Shown here one piece after another: positions 1 through 12,900 of a DNA stretch of 64,000 bases. Numbering within the stretch: the stretch's first letter is position 1; each line of letters begins with the position of its first letter. This stretch comes from Anolis sagrei. Its lineage: Eukaryota > Chordata > Lepidosauria > Squamata > Anolidae. A model generated the notes under the pieces. That model saw only the letters and a list, made by a program, of their open reading frames with translations. It was not told where the DNA came from and did not search any database. The DNA lies in NCBI RefSeq assembly GCF_037176765.1, contig NC_090025.1, forward strand, positions 20,272,545 to 20,336,544. Reading direction: 5' to 3'. The position numbers and the translations under genes are program-made.

Positions 1-2
1 AC

Positions 3-112
3 TGGGTTGCTGTGAGTTTTCTGGGCTGTATGGCTATGTTCCAGAAGCATTCTCTCCTGACATTTTGCCCACATCTATGGCAGCCATCCTCAGAGGTTGT
101 GAGGTGTAATTA
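3..112 (-). mobile_element. Penelope-like element tail fragment
   Basis: The stretch gtatggctatgttccag, then attctctcctgacattt and ctatggcagccatcctcag, is the same motif series found at the end of the longer Penelope-like copy at 55885-56672. Cut by the window start. Confidence 0.65.
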
Positions 113-115
113 AAG

Positions 116-116
116 T

Positions 117-148
<32 letters not shown>

Positions 149-149
149 G
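116..149. repeat. ATT microsatellite at a SINE tail
   Basis: About ten ATT units following taaagtgtatt, the usual tail of the tRNA-derived SINE seen in full at 9460-9922. A short CR1 3' end (gttgaactggatggcc) follows at about 166-215. Confidence 0.75.
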
Positions 150-261
150 GGTATGCTTACATGGCAGAAGGGGGTTGAACTGGATGGCCTTTGAAGCCTC
201 TTCCAACTTTGTTATAATTACTATTTTTATTGTATCAGGAGCGAACCAAGAGTACAGTTGT

Positions 262-850
262 ACTTTACTTACTTACTTACTTACTTACTTAGGCGATCCT
301 TCATAGATTGAGAATGATTGTCTTCCAGATGTGGCGTCTTGGCAGTGGGTCCGCAGGTGACTGTGGAGCCCTATTCTTGATCCATATATGTTCTCCCACA
401 GTGAGGACATCAGTTTTCATATGGAAGGCGGTCCCAGTCAGGGTTGGCTTGACGTACCTTCCTCTTGGCATGTTTCTCCCTTTTGCCCTCCATTTGTGCC
501 TCTTCAAATTCTGCAGCACTGCTGGTCACAGCTGACCTCCAGTTAGAGTGCTCAAGGGCCAGGGATTCCCAGTTTTTGGTGTCCATGCCACAGTTTTTAA
601 GATTAGCTTTAAACCCATCTTTAAAGCTCTTTTCTTGTCCACCAACATTACATTTCCCGTTCTTGAGTTGGGAGTATAATAACTACTTTGGAAGACGGTA
701 ATCGGGCATTCGGACAACATGGCCAGTCCATCGGAGTTGATGATGTAACAGCATTGCTTTAATGCTGGTTGTGGGATTTATGGCAACTGTATGAACGAGA
801 CCTCCAAGTCAACTTGTCATCAACACTGTACTTGGGTCCTATTAAGTTAC
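262..850 (-). mobile_element. Non-LTR retrotransposon 3' fragment with ACTT tail (family X)
   Basis: Starts with an ACTT run (262-290), i.e. an AAGT-repeat 3' tail on the minus strand, then a degraded C-terminal reverse-transcriptase reading frame with RHKWRAKGRN and KKRALKMGLKLILK-like pieces. Two more copies lie at 944-1440 and 37815-38190. The C-terminus resembles LINEs whose last domain reads GGQ-K-KRFKD-x-LK; the clade is not assigned. Confidence 0.65.
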
Positions 851-872
851 TTCTTAGCAAACATGTGCCTTT

Positions 873-943
873 TCCTGCAGATATGAACTTGTTTATGTTA
901 GGTGATAGGGATTCACCTTACATAAACGAGTTCATATCTGCAG
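873..943. repeat. Inverted repeat, two 32-base arms
   Basis: cctgcagatatgaact... at 873-904 returns as its reverse complement at 912-943 with two mismatches around a 7-base loop. It sits exactly between two family-X LINE fragments. Either a small MITE or an insertion scar. Confidence 0.6.
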
Positions 944-1440
944 GGAAAGTTACTTAGGTGATCGCTCGTAGCCTAAGGATGATGGTCCTCCAAGTGTCCA
1001 AGTGTAATGTCTTGGTGGTGGGTCTGTCGGGTGGCTGTGGAGCCCTGTTCTTAATCCACAGTGAGAGGACATTGGCTTCCAGGTGGAAGACGGTATTGGT
1101 AAGGGTTGGTTTGATGCATCTTCCACTTGGCGTGTTTCTCCCTTTCGCCCTCCATTTGTGCCTCTTCAAACTCTGCAGCACTGCTGGTTACAGCTGACCT
1201 CCAGTTAGAGTGCTCAAGGGCCAGGGCTTCCCAGTTCTCGGTGTCTATGCCACAGTTTTTGAGGTTGGCCTTAAGTCCATCTTTAAATCTCTTTTCCTGT
1301 CCACCAATACAGTTGTAATGTATTTTAAAAAACACAAAGTTTAGAAACTTGGTGCTTATATTAAATGTCCTTGTAGCTGGCCACTTGGAGTGCCTCTGGT
1401 GTTGCTCTATTGTGCATGTGGCATGACTCGAGGCTCTGTT
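944..1440 (-). mobile_element. Family-X LINE 3' fragment, second copy
   Basis: Short ACTT tail, then on the minus strand [20 protein letters not shown] and [15 protein letters not shown], the typical end of the reverse-transcriptase protein. The part after 1320 (aaaaacacaaagttta...) matches 30380-30590. Confidence 0.65.
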
Positions 1441-1643
1441 ATGATTCTATGAAATTGGCAGTTTCTGGTGTGGGCAGGGCTGCTGGGATGGGCGGTGCTC
1501 CCTCTGGGCTTGTATATGAAAGCCCGAAGTGGGAGGCCAGAGGGGTGCTTCCTTGGGAGGGAGGAGGAAAGGTCCTGCAAAGGAGGGGCAACGCGGATTA
1601 AACCCTGGGCCAAAAGGGAGAGGCGCAATTGCGGGGCGAGAGG
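1441..1643 (+). promoter_or_regulatory. GC-rich 5' region of HERC6
   Basis: About 200 bases of markedly GC-rich, non-repeat sequence immediately before the ATG, with one GC box (gggcgg, 1490-1495). No TATA box and no consensus ISRE is visible here; a single AGTTTC half-site lies near 1459. Confidence 0.5.
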
Positions 1644-1896
1644 ATGCTGTACTGCTGGGGCCAGGGCTCTGCTGGGCAGCTAGGACTGGGGAAAGAAGAA
1701 GGGGTCTCAGAGCCGGTGCCTTTCCGCCCAGGACCCCGAGCTCCCGTGGACCAAGCGGTGGTGCTGGTGGCTTGCGGGGAGCGGCACACGCTGCTGTTGC
1801 GCGATGATGGCGGGGTAGCCTCTTGCGGAGACAACAGCCGGGGACAGCTGGGCAGGAGGCTCCCTTCGGGACAGGAGAAGCGCTCCCACGTCCCAG
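1644..1896 (+). CDS. HERC6: HERC6 coding exon 1
   Basis: Residues 1-84, starting [14 protein letters not shown], a first RCC1 blade, then CGERHTLLL and [12 protein letters not shown], a stretch almost identical to mammalian HERC6. The exon is GC-rich, unlike the AT-rich introns. The donor gtaagt follows 1896 and leaves one base of the next codon (phase 1). Confidence 0.9.
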
Positions 1897-4800
1897 GTAA
1901 GTGGCCCAGAATCGGGGAGAGGCTTTGGGTCCAGGGAAGGGGCTCCAGTCCCTTTCCTCTCCCTCAAACCTCCAGATGCCAAGCATTCTGAGTGTCCCAA
2001 AAATGTATATACATGTTAAACTCCATGCGATTGATTAACGGAGCCAATCCCTGGGAAAGCATTACTTCCAGGCAAAGGGCTCAAGGCATTCTCTCCCTCT
2101 GCATGTACAGAGTGCCTCCAAAATATCTATGCACCCTATAAACACGCATACTAGCCGTGGGAATTATCTGAAGGCTAAGGAAATGCACTTCCATTGAGTC
2201 CTAGAGTTGGAAGAAACCTCATGGGTCATCTAGTCCAACCCCATTCTACCAAGAAGCAGGAAAATTGCTTTCAAAGCATCCACAACAGATGGCCACGCGG
2301 CCTCTTGTTTCAAAGCCTCCAAAGAAGGAGCCTCCACCACACTCCGAAGCAGAGAGTTCCACTGCTGAACAGCTCTCACAGTCAGGAAGTTCTTCTTCAT
2401 GTTCTGGTGGGATCTCCTTTCTTTCCTGTAGTTTGATGCCATTGTACCACCTGAAGCTACGTCTCCACACTAGAGAATGAATCCACTTAAAATCCGGTTT
2501 CTGCCTCCTGCAGAATTCTGGGGTTTGTAGTTTAGTGAGGCTGTTAAAGGCTCCTTCCTAAACTACAAACCCCAGAATTCTGCAGGAGGCAGCAACCAGA
2601 CTCTAAGTGGATTTTTTCTCTAGTGTGGTGAGGCTATAGTAGTGTCATCATACTAGAGAGAGAAAATCCACTTAAATCAGCAGAAAACAGGCTTGCTCCC
2701 TCCTGTGACTTCCCCTCACATCTTGATACATGACCCTCATCATGTCTTCTCTCACCCTTCTCTTCAGCAACTAAACATGCCCAGCTCTTTAAGCCACTCC
2801 TCATAGGGCTTAATCTCCATACCCTTGATCATTTGAGTCGCCCTTATCTGGACACATTCCAGCTTGTCAACATCTCCCTTCAATTGCGGTGCCCAAAATT
2901 GGATGCAGTATTCCAGGTGTGGTCTGGCCAAGGCAGAATAGAGGGATAGCATGATTTCCCTGGATCTAGACACTAGACCAGTGGTTCTCAACCTGTGGGC
3001 CTCCAGATGTTTTAGCCTTCAACTCCCAGAAATCCTAACAGCTGGTAAACTGGCTGGAATTTCTGGGAGTTGTAGGCCAAAACATCTAGGGACCCACAGG
3101 TTGAGAATCACTGCACTAGACTCTTCTATTTATGCATGCCAAAATCTCATTGGATTTTTTTGCTGCCGCATGACATTGTTGGCTCATGTTGAAATTGTTG
3201 TCCACGGGGGATCCAAGATCTTTTTCACATGTACTGCTGTGGAGCCAAATAAATTCTGTATCTTTGAATTTCCTTTTCTCTGCCTGAGTGGAGTATCTTG
3301 CATTTGTCCCTGTTGAACTTCATTTTGTTAGTTTTGGCCCAGTATAATAGTGAGTTAATCAGAATTACAAGTGCCACCTGAAACGACAATTTTCTGACAG
3401 ATGTTCATCCCTGACTTAGCAGACCTCTCTGGCAAAGTTCCTCCTGGCATTTCAATACACTTCTCCACTTTGGGAAGGTTTTGATATTTTTCCAAAATGT
3501 AAAAAGTGGTAAGAATTAGAAACTGTTACAAGCTGTATACAGTGTGTATCTCTAAGGGCACTAGAAGATTCACCCCACAAGAAAACATATAGGCTGCATT
3601 GCCATCCTTAGATCTTGGAGTAGTTCCTTTGGGAGAACTGCAGTTCCCAGAATCCCAACTCCCTCCGCCATGGCCTTTCCTCTCAAAACTGGGAGCTGAA
3701 ATAGCTTAAATCAAACATGGGCAAATTTTGGCCCTCCAGATGTTTTGGACTTCAACTCCCACCATTCCCAACAGCCTCAGGCTGAGGGGCAAAAGGAAAG
3801 GGCCTGAGGCTGTTGGGAATGGTGGGAGTTGAAGTCCAAAACATCTGGAGGGCCAAAATTTGCCCATGCCTGGCCTAAACAATGAAAATAAATTGTATGA
3901 GGCATATGTTTAAATGGATTGCAGCCACCTCCCCAATGCAGAGGCATGAAATGTAACTTGTGTGTGAAAGAGAAGCAGATGGAATAGAAATACAAAAAAG
4001 CACAGCATCATGCTGCAAGTCTCCACTGTTTCTAAAAGGAAGATTGTCATCCAGCCTTTTTCTGCCTGCATGAACTCTAGAAAGACTTTTCTGAGTTTCG
4101 TTTCCTGCTTACAGTTGATCAGTCCGGATTCCCTGTTCTCAGAGATGAGTCACTCCTGAAACAGTTTCAGTTTCCTTTCCTTCCCTTCTCAGGCTGTGTT
4201 TGTGCTGATAGATGAACCCTCCTCCTCCCTTTCTTCATATGGATCCTTTTCTTCTGTTCTTGGAACCTATTCAGACTTTGGAGGGAGTCCAGGACTGAAC
4301 CTGGACTGAATCAGCAAAGGCAACTGGCTCTTCAAGACTGTCCAGCTTCTGCTAACATCTTCGGACAGGAGGGCACTGTGCCCAGCAGAAGTGTGGGCAC
4401 ATACGTGCCTTCAAGTCACCTGCCCAATTAGGGCCACCCCAAGAATTTAATAGAGTCTTCATAGGCAAGGAACAGAGGTGGTTTTGCTAGTTCGTCCTCT
4501 GAAATACAGCACACAGGACCTGGTATCCATTGGCAATCTCCCATCTGACTACTAACCAGTACTGAACCTGCTTAGCTTCTAAAATCATACCAGATCCAGG
4601 TGTTTTAAAATACTTAGGGCAGTGGTTCTCAACCTTCTTAACACCATGACCCATTAATACAGTTCTTCATGTCGTGGTGACCCCCAACCAGAGGCGGCCC
4701 TAGGTAATTTTCAATGGTAAGCAAACAGTATTTTGCCCCCCCCCCAACAAATCAATGATATATATTTTCTATTTGTCGTGGGAGTTCTGTGTGCCATATT

Positions 4801-7800
4801 TGGTTCAATTCCATCATTGGTGGAGTTCAGAATGCTCTTTGATTGTAGGTGAACTATACATCCCAGTAACTACAACTCACATATGTCAAGGTCTATTTTC
4901 CCTCAAGAGCGCCTCTGGTCAGGCATGTAGCCGGGGGGGGGGGGGGCTTGGGGGGCTTCAGCCCCCCCCCCCCTCGAAATTCTCATGGTGGTCCGTGAGA
5001 AGGCCTTACTGGTACATTATTTAAACTGTTATGTTTATTCATATCATGATCTGATCACCATGCTCAATATATCCCATACACATGGGGGTATTGGGGTAAT
5101 GATGCAAAAGGTTTGCCAGGGTAGACCCTCTTTCACTCAGACTCAGCCCCCCCCCCCCGCCCCCCCAAAACAAAATCCTGGCTACGGACCTGCCTCTGGT
5201 CAAAATCAACTATACTGCAAATGCTTACTTTGCGTAATGGGTTGAGCTCTCCTGCCCCCAACCATAAAATTATTTTTGTTGCTACTTCATAATTGTAATT
5301 TTGCTACTGTTACGAATCATAATGTAAATATCTGATATGCAGGATGTATTTTCATTCACTGGACCAAATTTGGAACAAATACCTGATAAGCCCAAGTTTG
5401 AATACTGGTAGGGTTGGGGGGGGGGGGGTTATCATTTGGGACTTGTAGTTGCTGGGATGTATAGTTCACTTACAATCAAAGAGCATTCTAAACACCAACG
5501 ATGTTTGGCACGCAGAACTCCCATGACCAACAGAAAACACTGGAAGGGTTTGTTGGGCATTGAGCTTGTGTTTTGGAGTTGTAATTCACCTACATCCAGA
5601 GAGCACTATGGACTCAAATAATGATGGATATGGACCAAACGTGACACAAGTACACAATATGCCCAAATTTGAACACTGGTGGAGTTTGGGAAAAATACAC
5701 CCTGACATTTGGGAGTTGTAGTTGCTGGGATGTATAGTTCACTTACAATCAAAGAGCACTCTGAACTCAACCAATGATGGAATTGGACCACACTTGGCAC
5801 ATAGAACTCCTATGACCAACAGAAAGTGCTGATTCAGAAAATTGCATTGGATAGACCACATCAGCTCTAGTTTCTGATACAGAGCATATGCCATCTAGTA
5901 GTCACCATCTGCTCTCCCACAGAAAACCATATTTAATAATCTAGAGCTGATGTGATAGTAGTAATCTTTTGTAGGTAGTCAGCAACTCCCCTCCCAACAT
6001 CCCTGTTGCCTCAGCACGATAAGAGGGTTTCGCGAGACCAGTCTCTTTTGTTGCTGCGTGGTTTCAAGGCAATGGTGTAGCAATGGTAAGGCCATGGACC
6101 ATATTCTCATTCTTGTGAACCACTGGTGGTCCACGTACCACAGGTTAGGAACCACTGATTTAAACCAAGATGTTTTAAGGGAGAGTATATGTTTTTGGGC
6201 AACTGAAATAACACAATTGAAACTCATCTATCTATCTATCTATCTATCTATCTGCATTGGCATATCTTTGTCCCTAACAGTTCAAAGAGATATCTAGGCT
6301 TTCAGTTTAACAACTGAGAAACCTAATTACCTTGCATGAATACTAGTGGATATTTTACCACTAAGGAGAAGGTTGACTCCAGCAGGTTTTTAATTTTTCT
6401 CAGGAAGATTCCTGGTTTTCCCAAATGGTAATGTATGCCATTTCCAAAAAGGTTATGATCTCGACTTTCCTGTGACAAGTGGTTTTCCTGTGACAAGTGG
6501 TTTTCCGAAAGGTTATGGAAATTCACATAACCATTCATTCAGTGGATTTCCACCTCCAGAAGCATAGAGTGTAAAAACATCTTTTCAAGGAGCAACCAAA
6601 TTCTGATTATTTTTGCACTGCAGTACCGTTGTTGTATAACTTATGCAAGTCTTTCTATGATCGTGGTTTATGAATTAATATCTTGTATCTTTCTTTACTT
6701 CCTTCTTATAAGAGCTAATCCAAGCATTTGAAACACAAAAAATTGTCCATGTAAGCTGTGGAAAGGAGCACTCATTGGCCGTTTGCAACAAAGGAAGGGT
6801 CTATTCATGGGGAGCTGGCACTTTTGGACAGCTGGGCACTGCTGAATTGGGAGACCGTTTACTTCCAAAGTAAGTGGCTAATAAATGAAATCTTGTATGA
6901 AATATTATTTTGATATTTAATATAAGATGCTGTGCTAAAAACACCTGTGTATTAATGACAGGTCTTGATCAAATGTTAAGTCCAAAACTTGGGATATATA
7001 CAGATTTCATATTTTGGCAAAGTTGTTTTTGTAAAATATCAATAATTATTTATTTTGAGGACTAGTGGGTTTTTTCTCCTCCATTAAAAAATCCTAACAG
7101 TTTTCTTCTTTCATATATTTTTACAGGGCAATAAATGCTTTGTCCAAATACAAGGTAATCCAGGTTGCTTGCGGACATGACCACTCAATAGCACTGACAA
7201 ATGGTAAGAATTGATTTTGGTATATTTGTTTTGTTTTTGCTAATAGTATTTGCATCACTATAGAAGATATTGTATGTTCCACTTTTAAAGATTTCTTTGC
7301 TGTCATTGCCATACTTAATTTTGTTGCTGCACAAAGTAGTTGGAAGATAATGAACAGTGCAAACTAGAGTTGTGCGTGGATTCTGTTTACTTTGGTACCT
7401 TCGGTATCTCCGGAAGCTCATAACAGTAATGGCCCTCCTGATAAATAAAAAACCAAAAACTGCTTGACACGAAAACTCCTCCTCCTCCTCTCGGCTCCTC
7501 CTCCTCTATTGAGCATCAGAGTTGAATCTTTTTGGTTTTCCTTTATTTTCCTGATTCTTTTTATTTAGTGGGACTGACTGGGAGTTGGGGACATCAGGGA
7601 TGGTGGGTGGGATGTGTGTGCATTTGGGGTCTTTCATCCTTTGAACTTCTTTTTCTCCTTCCCTTCCTTCAGAAAATACTTCTAAAAGATAAAAATTATT
7701 AACGGTAATAGTAATTCCAGCAAACAAAAAGAGAAGCCTACCTCTCCTCTAGCCTAGAAAGTAGAAACAGCTTTAAGGAAGCAAAACCCCAAACAGAAAG

Positions 7801-9889
7801 GTGATTTCAGTCTTGCAGGTAAGAGAGGGGATTTTTAAGGTAGTCGAGGGAGGATAGCTCAAAGCTTCACTGAGCTCCAGGTCATCACTCTTCCTTCCTG
7901 GACCTCCTTAAAATGTCTAAGTTGGAAAGCTGTGTGGCATGTTGCTGGTGCTGGCCTTGGGAGAGAAAAGTGCGTGTCTGCCTCTCCTCTAGGGTAGAAC
8001 AGCTTTAAGAAGCATTAAACCCATCTCCTCCTCTACAAATGGAAGGGAAAGGATCCAGAGAGTGGTAACTGGTGCATTTTTAATCCAGGTCTTAATGGGG
8101 AACCTGTAGGAAGTCCCCCCCCCCCCCCCCCGCATAATGGGCTGGATAGGGTGCTTTTTTAACCCTGTTGCTGACACCCAGGCTCCCTTGAAGGGAAAAG
8201 AGGAAAGGATCCTAGGGAAAAGGGGAGCCTTGTAAGTTACCCTTTGCTGCCAATGGGCCAAAAAGAATTGATTTTTTTCGGATGCGGAACGAAAAAGCCC
8301 ATTTGTCAGCATGCCCATTTTCAGGAGACACTGGAAAACTGATATGGGGGGCTTCCAGTATCCGGCAAGCAGAAACAAATAGCGATTCACCCTAAATGCA
8401 CAAACCTAGTACAAACTACTTTCTTTACAGTGGACTACATTTCCCATTAGGTTGAGAGAGCAGGCTAGTGGTGGTATTGTCTGAATGATAAGATAGTATT
8501 CTGATGCATCTGGTGAGCATTAAGTTGAGGAATGCTGACTTAAGAACTTGTCTTTATGGCTCTTTCAACAGAGGTCAGATGGGAGTCTTTCAGGCATGCT
8601 GCAGCTCTGCATTTCTGCAGGGCCCGGGGGTGGACTCGATGTCTGTTATGGTGCTACCTAGATTAAATATACTATACATGTATTGTCAAAGGCTTTCATG
8701 GCTGGAATCACTGAGTTGTAGGTTTTTCGGGCTGTATGGCCATGTTCTAGAGGCATTCTCTCCTGACATTTCGCCTGCATCTATGGCAAGCATCCTCAGA
8801 GGTTGTGAGGTCTATACTATGTATGGTTTATGAAGATATACTATATATAGTTTATGAAGATGTTGTACAAATATGATTAAATTCATTTGAAACATTTTTC
8901 TTTTTAAATATAGATGGCAGAGTTTTTTCATGGGGTCAGAACATCCATGGGCAGTTGGGGCTTGGCAGAGACATCTCCTCTCAGGCTTTTCCGCAGCAAG
9001 TCTCTGCTCTGGATGGCATCCCATTAGCCCAGGTGGCAGCGGGTGGAGCGCATAGCTTTGCCCTGTCCCTTTCTGGTGTTGTGTATGGATGGGGAAGGAA
9101 CAACGCACATCAGCTGGGACTGAGCCAAGCTAAGCCCAAAGGTAAGCCTTCACATTCTAGAAGCCCAGTTGAGGTCCTTTTCCCCCTCACATTTGACCTA
9201 AAAGCCTTGGCTTTGGAATAGTCAAACAATACCATGAGCAATTGACTGTTCTTTCAAGAAACTGCTTTTCTTCGTGTACTGTTCCACATGTCTCCTTTGT
9301 TATTAAATGGCTATAGAGGGGACCCTTGGTATCTGCTTGGACTTTGCTCCAGGATTCATTATGGATGTTAATTCAGGGGATGCTTAAGTTGCATTATATA
9401 AAATGGTGTCTTTTATATAAAAAGGCAAAATCAAGTTTTTGGAATTTAAAAAATATATAGGAACCACAGTGGCACAATGGGTTAAAACCTTGTGCTGCTG
9501 AACTTCTGACCTGAAGGTTGGCTGAATTGCTGATAGTTCAAATTTGTGAGATGGGGTGAGCTCCCTCTTGTCAGCTCCAGTTCCTGCCAACCTAGCAGTT
9601 TGAAAACATGCAAATGTGAGTAGATAAATAGGTACCACTTTCACGGGAAAAAGCAAAGAGATGCTCCAAGCAATCTTGCCGGCCATATAACCAGGAGGTG
9701 ACAACGCAGGCACCTCTTCAGAGCCAGAGATGAGCACCACCTCCAGAAGCTGGAAATGAAAGGGGAAGCCTCTGCCTCTGTTTGTGTGTCTCATTGTATG
9801 TGATTGCAAAGGCACTGAATATTTGTCTGTATAAATGCTGTAATCCACTTTGAGTCCCCTATGGGAGAAAGGCGGAATATAAATAAAGT

Positions 9890-9925
<36 letters not shown>

Positions 9926-12900
9926 CATTTTAAGTTGTGCGTGGTTGAATCTGTGAAATATGAGAATTTGGAGGGCCAGCTACATCTGGATTTATTTTTA
10001 AAAAAATGGGTTTATTTTTACTGGCAGTTTCATGCAAGGTCTCTTCCAACTCTATGATTCTATGATTCCACAAGGAGACTCAAAATGGCTTACATTGAAA
10101 GCATTTCACTACAATTTAAAATATACAAACATTAAAACAAAATTAAGCATCAATTATATTACAAAAGAAACAGTTAAAACCCATAAAATGTATTCAAAAC
10201 CAAATACCACAGCACCCCAACTTGGTCTTAAAAACCATTTTCTTTCAAAGCCTGCCTAAATTTTAAAACAAGTTTTTAATGTTTTTATTTACTGCATATG
10301 TAAAAGTCTAGAAATTTTAGTCAAAAAAATCAACCCATAAACCTGTGTCAGCTTATCCACAGGACAGCGTACATTGTGTACTTTAATTCTTATTTTAAAA
10401 AGAAGGAATAATCCCCTTCTCTGAGCAAAGTGGAAAAAGGCAGGAGTGTAGTCTGTCTTAGTAGAACGTAACAGGTACACTGATACCTTCTAGTACAAAC
10501 TTGTGCCCTCCAGGTGTTTGGACTTCAACTCCCACAAGTCCTAACAGCTGATACGGATTGTGGGAGTTGAAGTCCAAAACATCCGGAAGGCCCAAGTTTG
10601 CCCATGCCTGCTCTAGCTGCTCATCACACCTTTGAGGGAAGTGCCAAAGAGATATTAGCATTTTTCCTCCAGGTATTAAAAAAGATGTCACCAAAGAAAG
10701 TACAGAGAGTTAACATTACTTTTAGGTTGTCCTATGACAGACCAAGCTCTCACTTTTTTTTTTTTTTTTTTGGCCATTCAACTCAGACAAGGGAATTGTT
10801 CCTTTTATTTAAAAAAGACACATCCTCTTCTCTGAATAGAGTGGCAAATGGCCTTTTTGATAGCCTGGGTGGAAAATGACAGAGATGGCACTTCTTCCTG
10901 ACTGTATCGTGATGGTCAACTTATCCATAGGTCATATGAAAATTCATAATGCTGGCCCTAAACCTTGCCCTTGACTTTGACATGAGATTGGCTTATACAT
11001 AACTATATATGGTATTATTCTAATGTGTTTTTTTTCCCCACAGAACAAATCTTCAAACCATACTCAATAGCTGCTTTGAGGAGCCTTGATGTTGCTTTTG
11101 TGAGCTGTGGGGCTGAACACACTGCTGTGCTCACCCAGGTACTAGCTAAATCACAATTCTTAAACTGCGTCCCAACCCCAAATGGGGTCCTCTTAGCTCA
11201 ATGTTGGGGTCATGAAAAAAATGGCAACAGTAAAAGTTGTCTGAACCTCACATAGCGACTGTTTTAGACATTTACATAAATCTGTTAGTAAGAACATGCA
11301 GTGTTTACAGTGGACTCTGCAGAAAATGCTTCAGCTGTACTTTGTGAAAAGGAAAAGTGGTCTATTTACCAAGCCTTACAAATGCTGATTTCTTATATTT
11401 GTTTGTATGCATATTTTATGCATTTTTGGCTCTTATACATATTTGATATATCTATATGCTGCACTGGACCATGATCTTACCCTCCATATTACATACAGGA
11501 TATTGCCCAAAGTGACTAAAAAAAATGTGTGACTCTGTAAAACCAGCAATACTCACTGAAACAGTCAAATGTTATGTTTTGAGATAGTAGCAACAAAACC
11601 ACTTAGTGAGCTTCATCCAAAGATTGAGACTATTTGTGTAGGTCAGTGGTTCCCAGCCTTTTTTTTTTACCAGGGAGCACTTGAACAGGGACCATTTTGA
11701 CCAAGGACCACTCTCCAACATTAGTTAGTAGCAAAAGGGTTACCAATCAGTTTTTGGTCAACTTTGGGTTCGGTTCAGTTATCTGGAGTGCTGATTCAGA
11801 AAATTGCATTGGATAGACCACATCAGCTTTAGTTTCTGATGCAGAACATGTGTCAACCAGTAGTCGCCATTTGCTCGTCCACATAAAACCATATTTAATA
11901 ATCTAGAGCTGATGTGGTAGAAGCAATCTTTCGTGGGTAGTCAACCTCTCTCCTCCCAAGATCACATTATAAGAGGGTTTCACATGACCAGTCATTCTCA
12001 TTGCTGCATGGTGTTGAGGCAACGGTGTAGTAATGATGAGGCCATGGACCATATTTTCATTCTTGCAGGCCACTGCTGGTCCAGGGACCACAGGTTGGAA
12101 CCACTGTTGTAGGTGGATCTTGGCATGTCTGCACACGAACATAATTCTGTTTGTTGCTTGATGAACACCATGGTGATATTGTAAGGAAAAACAAAGGTTG
12201 AATTAAAATACATTTTAAAACTGCAAAAATTGAGTAGAATTTGTCAACACTACCCATGACAGTAACACAAATTTGGTTTTCAAAAACCCTGAATAGAATG
12301 GCAGTGTGTTCACATTTGGAGATGACAGCGCTGGACAACTGGGACGCAGTAGTTCTTCAAGTCCAAAGTTTGGTCCTCAGAAAGTTGAGTGGATTGATGG
12401 TCCAGTATCACTTTTGGCATGTGGAAGGTATGTACCAGAGCCATTAAAGGTTCATGGATTGAGTAAAGGCTTCAGCTAACCAAGTTACAATATCCCTTTC
12501 TCCTTCTTACAACAGTTATCACACTCTTGTGTGCATCTCTACTTCTGGTCACCTTTTATCTTTTGGCCGTGGACCTTTGCAGCGAAATGGAAGTGGAACA
12601 ACGCAGAGCAAGCTGGATGAGGGAGGATGTCTGAACATTAGTGCTCTTGTTTCTCCAAATGGTACCTGTTTTAAAAGGGCCAGGAAGAAATGTTTGAGTA
12701 TTTGGGTCATGCCTCAAGGTTTCAGTAACCACACCGAAAGTGCAATAAGACTTTCCTGGCCATGGTTGTACAGGTTGATTAACCCTATCTGAAATGCCTG
12801 AGACCAGATAGGTCCCATAATTTATTTTTATTTTTATTTTTGGATTATGGAATCCTTAGATATACAGAATGATATATATTGGAGATGGGACCTAAGTCTG

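Larger units (their letters stand above)
2193..3341 (-). mobile_element. CR1 LINE 3' portion, interrupted by two MITEs
   Basis: On the minus strand it encodes pieces such as [20 protein letters not shown] and [20 protein letters not shown] of CR1 ORF2. A palindromic MITE (2458-2680) and a 135-base hAT-type MITE (2979-3113) are inserted in it. Decayed relative to the copy at 52860-54680. Confidence 0.85.
4620..6156. mobile_element. Composite hAT-type DNA transposon block (outer level of a nest)
   Basis: Starts cagtggttctcaacc (family A, compare 18617-19356) and ends ggttaggaaccactg, but from about 5826 the sequence is that of family D (compare 11644-12106). The flanks do not match as a duplication, so the outer block is a fusion of two elements. 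It contains the nested elements at 4689-5254 and 4920-5192. Confidence 0.7.

Noticed and set aside
1447-1986. 179-codon minus-strand open frame over HERC6 exon 1
   Set aside because: It is the GC-rich shadow of exon 1 and its flanks; low-complexity Pro/Ala composition, no family resemblance.
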